Of a stretch of DNA of 53,398 nt, positions 21,770 through 32,050 are shown in pieces. Position numbers and translations under genes: made by a program. Location of the stretch: assembly GCA_015680685.1 (NCBI GenBank), contig MNCI01015796.1, positions 335,454-388,851 on the forward strand. Direction: 5' to 3'. The notes under the pieces are model-generated. The model saw only the letters and a program-made list of their open reading frames with translations. It searched no databases and had not been told where the DNA came from. Numbering within the stretch: the first letter of the stretch is position 1; the number at the start of each line of letters is the position of its first letter. The DNA is from Gnetum montanum. Its lineage: Eukaryota > Streptophyta > Gnetopsida > Gnetales > Gnetaceae.

Positions 21770-22995
21770 ATTGATGTTCAGAACCTAAAGAATAAATTGG
21801 AGAGAAATGAAGTCCCATGTCAATAACCGGATGAATGACTTTGAAGATCAAATTAATGAGATCAGGGATGTTCAATAATAACTTCATCACTTAAACTAGG
21901 GGTTCAAGATAGAGATGCAAAATATGTCTATAGAAACTAGGAAATTATCCTAGAGTTCAAAGGATAAATGGTTAAACATGTAAGGAAAGATGGATTCCTT
22001 TATAGACTCCATCAAGCAATTAACTGACCATCTCATTCAACCTTCAAATCCTATCCATAGTCCACCTAGGTAATAAGATCAAGATCAAGATCAACTTTCC
22101 CCTAGGAATCCACACCAAAAACAATCCCCACTTGCTAGTGGATAAGATACCAAAATCCTTCTTGTAGGCCATAGAATTGAAAGCGAAGGTGATGGATATA
22201 GGAACTAGCTTAATCCACATAAAGAATCATTGATCCAAGTTCATGCTAAGAAAGTAAAATTAAATCATTATGATGGAGGCCCTAGATCTAGTGTTAAGGC
22301 AAAGTATTGACTTAATACAATGAAAAATTACTTTGATATGTTGAATTTGTCAAGCCATGAACATTTAGAAGTTATCTCCTTGTATTTAAGAGGACTTGTG
22401 ACAACATGGTGGAATGGATTGAGATCTCAAGGTTTGATTACAAATTGGTTTAATTTTTACAGAGATTTTGAATAGAAATTTATACTTGATTCTTTCCTGA
22501 AAGAGCACAAAATGAGATTTGATTTCTTAAGATTGGGAAGGTGATTTGTAGATGATTACTACAAGGAATTCTATGATCTTTCTCAATATGTAAGTTACTG
22601 GGATGAGGGAGAATTAGCTTCAAAATTCATTAAAGAACTACATGCTCAACTGCATCCCGAAACATGAGCCCATAATCCTCAAACCATTGATGAAGCATAT
22701 AGAATTGCTAAGGATTATGAGGAATCAAATTAGATATAAGCTACCCTTCGACAAGCAACTCTTCAACAAACTACCTTTTCAAAAGCAATAGTAGAGGAGA
22801 CACCAACCAAAAGATCTTGATTAGGATTAGGATGTTTTGTTTGTCGCAAAGATCATTTCAAATGAGATTGACTAAAATTTCAATAAAAACTACAAAGGAC
22901 CAACCAAATTAGGAATAAAAAACCCAACATAAATGTGAACAAACAAAAAATTTCAACCACCACCATAGCCATGAAGAAGATATCTACATCAACTA
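21770..22995 (+). pseudogene. gag of element E
   Basis: An N-terminal coiled-coil-like segment near 21815-21870 (NNRMNDFEDQINEIRDV) is followed by the gag core: KVKLNHYDGGPRSS (22251), SLYLRGLVTTWWNGL, DYYKEFYDLSQYVSY and AYRIAKDYEESN. A zinc knuckle with CFVCRKDHF is near 22832, its last Cys codon now TGA. Stops are frequent. It would have formed the capsid. Confidence 0.8.
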
Positions 22996-23560
22996 AATTA
23001 GGTTTGCATAAATTTTAATTTGCTTTACTAATTTTTGAAGGTTTAATTAAAGGTGAACAAATTAAATTTTTGATTGATAGTGGTGCCAGTTATACCTTTA
23101 TTTCTCCAAAGTTAATTAATTTATTCAAATTAAGTTTACCTTTCAAGAAAATTATTAAGATAGAACTAGTAGATGGAATGATGGTGAGCAAGCATACCAG
23201 GTATGGAGAAATTAAATTTACTTTGCAAAACATGTCTTTTGTCAATGAATTCTTTGAATTTAAACTACGTGATGTTGATGCAATTTTAGGAAAATATTTC
23301 CTATAAAAATTTGATATTACTATCCACTTTGAAGATTGTATTTTAAAAGTTGTAGCCATTGATAAAGTTAGGGTTCTAAGGGGGGTAGGAACAATAAAGA
23401 AAATTCGTATGATGACTATTAAGCAAGATAAAATATTAGCCAAAAAAGATGCTACAATGTTGGTTGTCAAAGTAACCCAACCTCAAAGATCTTTGGTTAT
23501 TGAGATTTCAGAAGAACTTAAGGAATATAAAGATTTGGTATTTGGTGAAACTAGAGAACT
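22996..23560 (+). pseudogene. Aspartic protease of element E
   Basis: Stop-free at 23070-23306 with the active-site LIDSGASYTFISP at about 23073-23109 and a C-terminal DVDAILGKYFL, equal to the usual DVILGMDWL. The following segment to 23621 (LAKKDATMLVV, then ELKEYKDLVFGE) is the standard chromovirus link to the RT. Confidence 0.85.
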
Positions 23561-24365
23561 ACATCCAAAAAGAACTGTCAAGCATACCCCTTATAGATTT
23601 TCTAATTCTAAATTAAGATAATTGAAAGTACAATTAGACCAATTATTGGAAGAAGGAAAAATTTGACCTAACGTATTACCTTAGGGTGCACTAGTCTTAT
23701 TCATTAAAAACAAATATGGTACACTAACATTAAGCATTGATTATAGAGCATTGAATAAAGTGACAATTAAAAATACTTATCCCTTGCCTAGGATTGATGA
23801 TTTACTTGATTAGCTTATGGGTGCATGTTATTTTTCAAATATTGATTTAAAATCAAGTTATTACCAAATAAGGATCAAGGAGAAAGATATTGAAAAACCT
23901 ACTTTTAGAACTAGGTATGGGTTATAAAAATTTGTTATGATGCCATTTGGATTAACTAATGCACCTACAACATTCATGGAATTAATGAATAATATTTTTC
24001 ATGAATATCTTGATGAATTTATTATAGTATTTAAGGATGATATACTTGTTTATTCTAAGTCAAGAGAAGAACATGTCAAACATTTGAAAGTTACAATGGA
24101 AATTCTTAAAGAGCATCAGCTAAAAGCTAAATTGAGTAAATGTAAACTCTTTAAGGAAGAAGTTTCATACTTGGATCATATAGTTTCTAAGAAAGGATTA
24201 CAAGTAGATCTAGCAAAAATTAGTGCAATTCAGGATTGGCCTAAATTAAAAGATGTTATAGTGGTTTGCAACTTCTTGGGTTTAGCCAATTTTTATCAAT
24301 GTTTCATTAAAGATTATTCTACCTTAGTAGTCCCATTGATAGACCTTTTGTAGGAAAAGTATATG
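23561..24365 (+). pseudogene. Reverse transcriptase of element E
   Basis: Blocks in order: [62 protein letters not shown] (open 23937-24353), catalytic FKDDILVYS near 24030, FKEEVSYLDHIVSKKGLQVD and FLGLANFYQCFIKDYS. The Asp pair and the IDL Asp are intact; several stops break the frame before 23937. Confidence 0.88.
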
Positions 24366-24830
24366 TTCAAGTTTAATGAAAAATGTAGGAAGCTTTTCTT
24401 AGATTAAAAATGCTACTTACAACAACACCTATTTTGAGAATTTTGGATGAAGAATTACCATTTGAAGTATCCATGGATGCCTATGGAATAGGAATTAGTG
24501 TATTTCTTTCATAAAAAGATAAAGTAATATGTTATGAATCTCATAAATTATGAGGAGCCAAGATAAATTACTCAACCCATGATTTAGAATTACTAGCAAT
24601 TGTTCATGCTTTGAAAGTTTGGAGACATTATCTTTGTAGAAAAAGGTTTGTACTACAAAAAGATCATAAAATTTTACAATATTTGTAAAGACATCCTATT
24701 TTGAATACTCATCAAAGGCGATGAGTAGAATTATTAGCTGAATATGATTTTGAAATCAAATATATTCTCGGTAAGAAAAATGTGGTAGCTGATGCCCTTA
24801 GTTGAATGTGGAACTTAATAATAGGTGTGG
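24366..24830 (+). pseudogene. RNase H of element E
   Basis: PFEVSMDAYGIGISVFLS near 24460 (first Asp kept), NYSTHDLELLAIVHALKVWR (catalytic Glu kept) and VVADALS near 24783 (last Asp kept). At least five stops, mostly CAA/CGA to TAA/TGA. Confidence 0.82.
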
Positions 24831-25582
24831 TAATGATACCTATGGAAAAAGAAATTAAGGAAAAAATAAAAAAAGACCCTTATTTTAAAAATATTTTAAC
24901 TAATATTTCCTATGAGCCTCAATATCAACTTACCTCTAATGGTTTATTGATGAAAGGATAAAGAGTCTACATATTAGAAGGAAATTGGAGACTAAGGTTG
25001 TTGTGTGAAGCAAACAAAGTACCATACGTAGGACACCCAAGTTATATTAAGGCCTATATGATAATTTGAAAATCTTATTTTTGGTTTGGAATGAAGAATA
25101 TGTGTCCTCATATATTAAAAATTGTCCAACATGCCAAAGAATAGAAACTAAACAAAGGAAACCCAGTGGATTATTACAACCTATGGAAGTCCCAACCTAG
25201 AAATGGGAAGATGTTATTATGGATTTCATCATGGGATTGCCAATAATCAAAATGGAAAATGAATCAATTTTTGTAGTGGTTGATTGTCTATCAAAGATGG
25301 CACATTTTATAACTTTAAAATCTACAAACACAATAGAAGAAGTAGCCCAAAAATTTGTACATGAAGTATTTCAATTACATGGTTGTCCAAAATCTATCAC
25401 CTCAGATAGAGATCCCAAGTTCATATCTGAATTCTAGAAAAATTTATTTAGAGAGCTTAGAACCCAATTGAAATTTAGCACAACTTATCACCTTAAGACT
25501 GATGGGCAAACCAAATGTGTGAATAGAATATTAGAAGATATCCTATGAAGCTATGTTAGGAGTAGACCAAAAACATGGGAGA
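24831..25582 (+). pseudogene. Integrase of element E, first part
   Basis: The zinc-binding CPTCQR is near 25124; the core starts with WEDVIMDFIMGLP and is open at 25219-25437. Asp residues are kept in VVVDCLSKMAHF and SDRDPKF, but GQTKCVNRIL has Lys where the catalytic Glu belongs. The text stops at RPKTWENY (25582) and resumes near 28010, so the gene is split by a 2.4-kb insertion. Confidence 0.85.
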
Positions 25583-25690
25583 ATTATTAGAGCAGCGGTT
25601 ACTCTAATTATTAGAGCAGTAGTTATTCTAATTATTAGAGTGATGGTTACTCTAATTATTAGAGTGGTAGTTATTCTAATTATTAGAGTG
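25583..25690 (+). repeat. 24-bp hairpin-unit array, left half
   Basis: Units start at 25583, 25607, 25631, 25655 and 25679, an exact 24-bp period. Each contains the near-palindrome CTCTAATTATTAGAG or a variant. The array is interrupted at 25688 by copied F sequence and resumes at 27105. Confidence 0.92.
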
Positions 25691-27081
25691 AAAGTTTAGC
25701 TACTAGCTCCAACATATACCATGCTATCATAGGTATGACCACTTCTAGTGCTTGTCATCATGGAACATAGCAACATGAAATGATAAAATTTTCAAACCTA
25801 TGCTCTAATAACATCTTGTAAAATCCTCCTCCCTAGCCTTAGGTTGGAGAACATTATGTTAGATATAGAAGTGCTAAATGAATGATTAGTCATGGTAAGA
25901 GATGAAAGGAAATGAAATGAACTAATGCAACAATAAGGAAGAGAAAAGAAAATATAGTAATACCATGACCATAAAGAAAAAGAAAGACATTAATAGTGAA
26001 AGATCAAATAAAATAGTAAATAATACAAATATAATACTAAAGAAAACTACAAATAACTAAAATTAACATTAGAACATATACATTTGACAATAATGCATAG
26101 CCATAAAATATCTAGCAATATTAAATATCTTTAGCTATATATAAAATTATTTGGAGCTCAAATACATAATTCATGATATTTACTAGCATATTTTTAGAAA
26201 TGTTATATGATGCATAAGATAAATAGTCTAATAATTGGAAAAAGAATATGCATAATCTCTAAAAATTAATAGTAAACATTAAGAGATGTCCTTGCTCCAC
26301 CTAGCCTTGATGACCTAAAAAATAAAAAGGGAAATTAGTATAGATTGAGTGAGAAATATTGACATCTCCTATTAATTTAAGAATAAGTCTCATGGTAGCT
26401 AGGTGAAGGCATGCTCACTTGAAACACATGTTAGTAGAGTATACACATACCAAACAACATGGATCATACATCATACATAGATCTATACATAAAATGAATA
26501 ATTAACCAAATCAAATTATACACTACAACCCATCAAACTATGCACAAGAAGGTTATCATCCACTACACTTGGTTTCAAATGCATCAATTGTTATCATGAG
26601 TACTTTTTAAACCAAATTTTTAAACAAACCAAATGACAAAATATCATACACATGAATTTATTTATTATTTTTTTAAAAATTATCAATAATAGAGGTGCCA
26701 TCTAGGACTTACCTATAATGTTCTATAGGAATCAAAAAATGATGGATGAGCAATGGATCATCCTATCCTCTAGGATGGGAAATATAGCTTGGGATGCATT
26801 GATGCATCCTAATGAAGGTTAAATACCGAACATTCCTAAGGAGCCTATCTCTAACTAGCTATATAAATTGGTGCTAGCTTCTAAAAAACAACAAAGTTTG
26901 ATCATCCAGGCATGTAAAAGATAAATTTTGATGGTGAAGGACTATAAAAAATATACTAATAAATCCAAACAACTAAAAACTTGAATATGAATCAATAATT
27001 AACTCTAAGATTGAATCAAATAATCCAATAAGTACTAGACCAATCCAAAAATATTGAAATAACCTTCAATTATAAGATATA
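25688..27081 (+). repeat. 1,394-bp copy of F's LTR/primer-site/leader region inside E
   Basis: Identical to 49188-50581 except for six substitutions counted by eye, with no indels (constant offset 23,500). Relative to F it holds part of the leader, the primer-binding site (25802-25813) and about 1.26 kb of 5' LTR. Donor and copy are in the same orientation. The left join shares GTG with the 24-bp array. Confidence 0.95.
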
Positions 27082-27104
27082 CCATGCTATCATAGGTATG
27101 ACCA
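27077..27104 (+). repeat. 28-bp backtrack repeat at the right junction of the copy
   Basis: The 28 bases here repeat 25714-25741 exactly (both contain ACCATGCTATCATAGG). In the donor this sequence occurs only once, near 49214, so the join goes back about 1.37 kb before returning to the array. Confidence 0.92.
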
Positions 27105-27256
27105 TTCTAATTATTAGAGTGGCAGTTATTCTAATTATTAGAACGAAAGTTACTATAATTATTAGAGTGATGGTTACTCTAATTATTAGAGTAGTGGTTA
27201 TTCTAATTATTAGAGTGGTGGTTATTCTAATTATTAGAGTGTCAGTTATTCTATTT
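27105..27256 (+). repeat. 24-bp hairpin-unit array, right half
   Basis: Units start at 27110, 27134, 27158, 27182, 27206 and 27230, with a degenerate end at 27254. Same unit as 25583-25690. The apparent protein of repeated LIIRV units at 27098-27250 is an artefact of this period. Confidence 0.92.
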
Positions 27257-28009
27257 TTAGAATTTGGGACCCTATTTATACATGTACTGACATGCTCATT
27301 CCCTTGCCTTTGCAGCTTTAGCTACCTTGCTGCATGGCCTAAACACACTGATGAGGGGTGCAAGTCCCTAAAAATGTTTTGTGTAACAACATATGTTGTG
27401 AAATGCTATAAGATTTCTATTACTTTCTGTTTAACATTTTTTCTATTTTACAATTTTTACAGTATTAGTCTCAACCCTCCCATTCTTTTCCTTGATGCAC
27501 AAGATCTCATCAAAAATTTTAAGTTCCTAAAAATTTCTCTCTATCTTGTTGCCTTGGAATTGCTGAGCCTTGCTTGATAGCGCCTTTTGCTGTTCTTTGG
27601 ATTCTAACCATTTTGATATCTTTTTTTTTTTGTTTTTGGTTAGGTTTTAATCCTTTTGTAGGTTCTCCATGGGTTTTGATCACATTGCAGGTTTATGTAG
27701 CCCATGACATGTTTCTACTATTTGATTTATGTCTTGACCATCGTTCTACTTACGTTGGTTTTCTTGGTTATGGTTTCTTCTAAAGGTGCTTTCTTCAGTT
27801 TTATCACAACCTTTGGCTATTTTCTCTCTAGTGTTATTGCAACTCATCTCTTCATTGTTGTTGAAGACTTTATTTGTTGTTGTTTTCAGTCAGATGCTTG
27901 CATGCATGACATTATTTGGTGTGGAAGCCCTCATGTCCACCATTCAAACATTAGGGTTTCACTAAACCCTATACATCCTTCAGCTCTACCAAAAGATCAA
28001 TTTTTTTGA
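27257..28009 (+). other. Unidentified AT-rich remainder of the insertion in E's integrase
   Basis: About 750 bp between the array and resumed integrase text. Two overlapping hydrophobic open frames (27574-27783, 27704-28009) have no recognisable family. A short inverted pair TAGGGTTT/AAACCCTA (telo-box-like) lies near 27953-27973. No terminal inverted repeats or target duplication are visible, so the element type is unknown. Confidence 0.4.
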
Positions 28010-28858
28010 ATGTTTCATTTTCCTATAATAAGAATTATCAAGGTTCCATGCATTGAACACCATTTGAAGTAGTATATGAACATAATTGTTGTACACTACT
28101 AACTTGGGTAGATCCAACCTTAAGAATGGAATGGAAGGAAGAAAAAATGAAAATAATGGAAAACATTATCACAAGAGTTAAACAAAATTTACAAGCTACC
28201 CAAGATCAATATAAAGGATATGCAAAGAAACATTGACTTAAAAAAGAATTCCAAGTAGGAGATCAAGTATTACTAAGAGTAAAACCTACCAGAATTTCTC
28301 TTAAACTAGGAATATATACTAAATTGGCACCTAGATTTTATGGACCTTTTGAAATATCTAAAAGAATTGGTGAAGTAGCATATTGATTAAATCTTCTAGC
28401 AACCTTAAAAATTCATCCAATTTTTCATGTGAGCTTGCTAAAGAAATTTCATGAAAATGATGTACCATATGTGCTAAATTGGAATACCTTGCCATTACGA
28501 TCCAACATCAACTTTGAATTTAGACCCATTGTTATTAAGAACCAATGAACCAAGAAATTATGAAATAAAACTATTAGCGAAGTACTTGTTCAATGGTCAA
28601 ATTGTGATTAGCAAACTTGGGAGAACATCGAGTTTATTTTAAATACTTATCCACAACTTTTTGAGCATCACAATATTGAATGATAAATTATATTTATTAT
28701 TTATGTAATAAATTATATTTTATAATTTATAATCTTCTATTTGTATAGATGATAATGAGGAAAATAAAGGAACTAAAGCTAAGGAGCATACTAATGAAGC
28801 AACAGCTGAACAACTGGACATAGAGGAAGAACTCAAGGACAAGCTAGATGGCTAAAGG
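28010..28858 (+). pseudogene. Integrase C-terminus and chromodomain of element E
   Basis: Integrase text resumes with FSYNKNYQGSMH and TPFEVVYEHNC, continues VGDQVLLRVKPTRISLKLG and APRFYGPFEI, then HPIFHVSLLKKF. The chromodomain follows: VLVQWSNCD, TWENIEFIL and YPQLFEHH (about 28580-28680). A 36-codon acidic tail (28750-28858) ends immediately before the polypurine tract. Upstream of it TTGTATAG resembles an intron acceptor. The chromodomain is expected to guide insertion to heterochromatin. Confidence 0.8.
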
Positions 28859-28866
28859 GGGTAGAT
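28853..28866 (+). promoter_or_regulatory. Polypurine tract of element E
   Basis: AAAGGGGGTAGAT directly before the 3' LTR. Confidence 0.75.
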
Positions 28867-29366
28867 TATAATGTTCCATCCCTTGTTAAGGGTGGAAACA
28901 ATGTAATTAACCTTTAAATGAATGGGCACCTCATTATGAGAAGTTACAATTATTCATGAATTCCTCAGGAAAGGGTTTGACCTATGTCATTTAAGGCCAG
29001 GGTTAGAGGTCATGCCAAGCATGGAGTTGTGGAGTCGAGGAGAGGCAAGTAACAAGAGCTAGGTGAAGCAGGACAAGAAGGGACTAATCACCCCTTTGGC
29101 AGGATAGTCTAATCATGGTGGTAGTGTTGGATTGCCTCTAAGGCTTAAGTGACATGGAAAAATAACCCAAAGGGCATTATAGTACTCTCTTCTATTGATA
29201 ATTTTTTTTCATTTTCCTATTTTCATTATTCAGTACCAATTATTTATTTACCAGTTAATTCATTTATTAAATATTTATAATGTTTCTAGTATATTATCTA
29301 AGAAAACAATGAATGCAATAAATTAAGTGATCATATTTTTATGACATCTGGGAACAGGATGTCACA
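28867..29366 (+). mobile_element. 3' LTR of element E
   Basis: Aligns over its whole length with 17106-17615; same TATAATGT start and GTCACA end. The CCTCC duplication follows at 29367-29371. Confidence 0.9.
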
Positions 29367-29371
29367 CCTCC

Positions 29372-30300
29372 TATAGTAACCTGCCAAGTTAAGGAAAGTA
29401 CAACTTTACCAAAATCCTTAAAGATAGGAAAATACTAAAAAGCTAATATCTTAGTAGGATTAACTACTATAGCAACCTCCAAAATGACATGTCCAAAGAA
29501 CTAAATCTCTCATTACCAAAATGAACATTCATAATGTACAAGATAATTCATAAATACTACTTATGAAGATCCTCTAATGGTGAGTATACAAAAATGTTAT
29601 TAACAAATAGAATGATGATATGGTCCAAGTAAGGTCTCATCACACTATTCATGAGATGCATAAACATAGTAGGAGCATTAGTGAGTTTGAAAGATAAGAC
29701 CAATAACTCATAATATCCATATTAAATCTTAAATGTTGTTTTGAGGACATCCTCCTTCTTGATGCAAATCTGATGGTACTTATAATTTAGAGTTATCTTT
29801 GAGAATACCTAAATTTCTTTCAATTTATTTGAAAATCATCAATGTAAGGTAATGAATAATTATTTTTCACAATAACTTAGTTAAGTTATCAATAATTAAT
29901 GTACAACCTCATACTACCATGTTTTTTCTTAATGAAGAGAATATGAGCATCCCATGTAGATATACTTGGAAACATTAGATCCTTGTTTAGTAGCTTCAAA
30001 AGTTGAATTTTTATTTCAGCTAGCTTGATAGGTGACATCCTATATAAAACCTTAGATATAGGTTCAACACTAGGTTTAAGAGTAATCTCAAACTTAACAT
30101 CATGTCTTAAACATAAATTAGGAAACTCTAAATGGAAGACATTAGGAAACTTGTAAATAATACAAATATGATCAATCACTTGGAAATAAGAAGGTTCACT
30201 AAATTAAACTATACAGTAAGAATGATTCTTGCATAAAAAATGATATAAATACCTTTGAGACATAAGATCCAACTTAATCTTACAAGACCTAGTGCACATG
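29372..30300 (-). pseudogene. Reverse transcriptase of element F, first part
   Basis: Open at 29889-30179: HDVKFEITLKPSVEPISKVL, YRMSPIKLAEIKIQL and DAHILFIKKKHGSMRLYINY. Further down come LTNAPTMFMHLMNSVMRPYL and the catalytic box, which reads FVNNIFVYS (about 29585-29608), so both catalytic Asp are Asn. The text runs to the E insertion at AGYYRR. Confidence 0.82.
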
Positions 30301-30700
30301 ATAACTTGAACACTAGTATCTATTACCAAGGAAAGTAGCTTATGACAGTAATTCAAGTTGAAATAATAATGCGATAATACCCAAGATGATACTATATTCT
30401 TAGAGACTCATGATGTGGAAATCATTAAGCCAAGAGATACTTTAAATCTCCAAAGATACAACTTTGTAGACTTGATCCATATTAAGTACATTGTCACCAA
30501 CAATACTACTAGCAATTTCTTGAATAAGAGACATGAAAGAATGACTAGCACTTAGATAAAAAAGAATTAAAACTAGAAAATCTAAAATCCTAACTTTAGT
30601 CTCCATAAAAAATGTTGGGTTGAGTATCAACCAACTAATTAGTTCAAGCATATATACATCCATGTGTTCTAGGGCCACCTTAATCATCTACTAGCATACC
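30301..30700 (-). pseudogene. Protease region of element F
   Basis: Minus-strand open frame 30442-30687. ILFYLSASHSFMSL lies where chromoviruses have LFDSGASHSFIS, so the catalytic Asp-Ser-Gly is lost. Placement between the zinc knuckle and RT supports the call. Confidence 0.6.
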
Positions 30701-31238
30701 ATCCTATTGAGAACCACCATTACCTAAATGCTTTCAACAATTTCAGCTCTTATGACCTAGTTGGCCATAGTTATAATAGTTAGGGAAATCCCTCTAGAAG
30801 TGGCAAAATTTTCCATTAGTGTGGTAAGTAATAAGTTCATGAGTGATCCTACTACCTAAAGACTCCAGCTACTATTACTATTCACTATATTTAAAATCCT
30901 AAGACTGACTGGATTCACCAAACATTCCAAAATAGTTTTAACCCATATTTTAAGAATGATCGTAATGTACTACTTCCATCAACTAACTATGTTTTAACTT
31001 CATCACATAAGCATGTGCATCCACATATGTTTGAAGATAGAGGGGAAGCAAGTGATTCTTAATGGATTCACAAAGACCATAGATAAAATGATTTGTTCTA
31101 TCCTTCTCATTAAAATATATGTGAGGCACATACATACATAGCTTTGTAAACTTATAGTCATACTTAGACATGATTCAAATCCCTTGGTAGAGGTTATGGA
31201 CCTCATCTACTTTTCCCTTCATGTACTCTAAAGGAATA
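30701..31238 (-). pseudogene. gag of element F, second part
   Basis: Minus-strand text continues across the A insertion: PLEYMKGKVDEVHNLYQG (one stop follows), then MSKYDYKFTKLCMYVPHIYF (open 30983-31171), HFIYGLCESI and DAHAYVMKLKHS. A zinc-knuckle remnant (YNYGQLGHK) is near 30770, its Cys residues partly lost. Confidence 0.78.
31234..31238. repeat. Left target-site duplication of element A (GAATA)
   Basis: GAATA here and at 48709-48713 bracket A. Deleting A and one copy restores F's gag reading. Confidence 0.93.
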
Positions 31239-32036
31239 TGATGAGTGGCGAGGTACCCCTACACTCAACCATACGAATATAAGCGTCTCACGTGCAATCC
31301 AATCAAACTCTAAGGACTAAGTGCTTATGCGCCCTAATGGAACACTTAAGGTTAATCAATTGTTGTCTTCCCAAACTTACTTGTATTGTCACGGTTGTAT
31401 CGTTAAGTAAGCTTGAGGTACATGATTTTTATGCCTTCTATCTTTTAATGTCTTATGCTAAGAGGGAAAGGTGAAGAGAACAAAGTGACTAATCTTTCAT
31501 TAACTATTCGCTAACTAAGTTCTAATTGGCCTAGCACCAGTATCCATTCCCACTTGCCGCACACACCCTGAACCAATGCAATGCTGCTGGGATTACCAAA
31601 CGCTACTCGTTACTGGGTTACCAAGCATTACACACGTGCTTTAAGTGGTCATACTGAATGCACTTAACTAGGAGAGTTAAGGGTTGAGAGAGATTAATTA
31701 TCTAAGAAAGCATTTAAAAATTTAATAACAATTAAATCCTATTTAGCTTAGTCCACATGCTGCAAGGTTTATCAGAAAGTTCATCTTTATTACTGTACAC
31801 AAATGTGTGCTCAGGTACAATTTTCTCAAATAAAGATCCATTCACTTTGAGACTCCTACTGCGGGCACATGGAAATTATTCTAACTCTGGAATGGTAAAA
31901 CTACTATAGTTGGGCTAAGGGTCTAGATCTATATGCCTAAAATAGGAAAAGCTGCCACTTATTTATAGAAGTTTCAATAGGCTGTGAAATTGCATAGGTG
32001 ATATCGCGGGGGTGGACGCGATATCACGGCTCATCA
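31239..32036 (-). mobile_element. 3' LTR of element A
   Basis: Inverted ends TGATGAG and CTCATCA are perfect. A TATA box lies at 31959-31968 (minus strand, CTATAAATAA), and two copies of the GATATC palindrome unit at about 31998-32028. Homologous to the 5' LTR and to both B LTRs. Confidence 0.92.
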
Positions 32037-32050
32037 TACCCCCATGACTG
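32037..32050 (-). promoter_or_regulatory. Polypurine tract of element A
   Basis: Minus strand AGTCATGGGGGTA directly before the 3' LTR. The same block precedes C's 3' LTR. Confidence 0.75.

Larger units (their letters stand above)
17106..29366 (+). mobile_element. Element E: chromovirus-type Ty3/gypsy retrotransposon inserted in F
   Basis: Paired LTRs of 510 and 500 bp, a tRNA-Met-type primer site, gag, protease, RT, RNase H, integrase and a chromodomain-like end are all on the plus strand, with a CCTCC target duplication. Two features enlarge it beyond a normal element: a 4.1-kb leader holding an antisense gene-like unit, and a 2.4-kb insertion in the integrase. LTRs differ at roughly 12% of sites by hand count, the oldest pair measured here. 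Confidence 0.92.

Noticed and set aside
25583-25690. CRISPR-like look of the 24-bp hairpin units
   Set aside because: There are no unique spacers; units are directly adjacent, and the context is a plant retrotransposon.
25688-27081. Assembly artefact as the explanation of the 23.5-kb-distant copy
   Set aside because: Not excluded, but six substitutions, array context on both sides and the 28-bp backward jump argue for a real second copy.
27098-27577. 159-codon frame with LIIRV repeats resembling a membrane protein
   Set aside because: The 24-bp period is a multiple of three, so any frame stays open. It is a repeat artefact.
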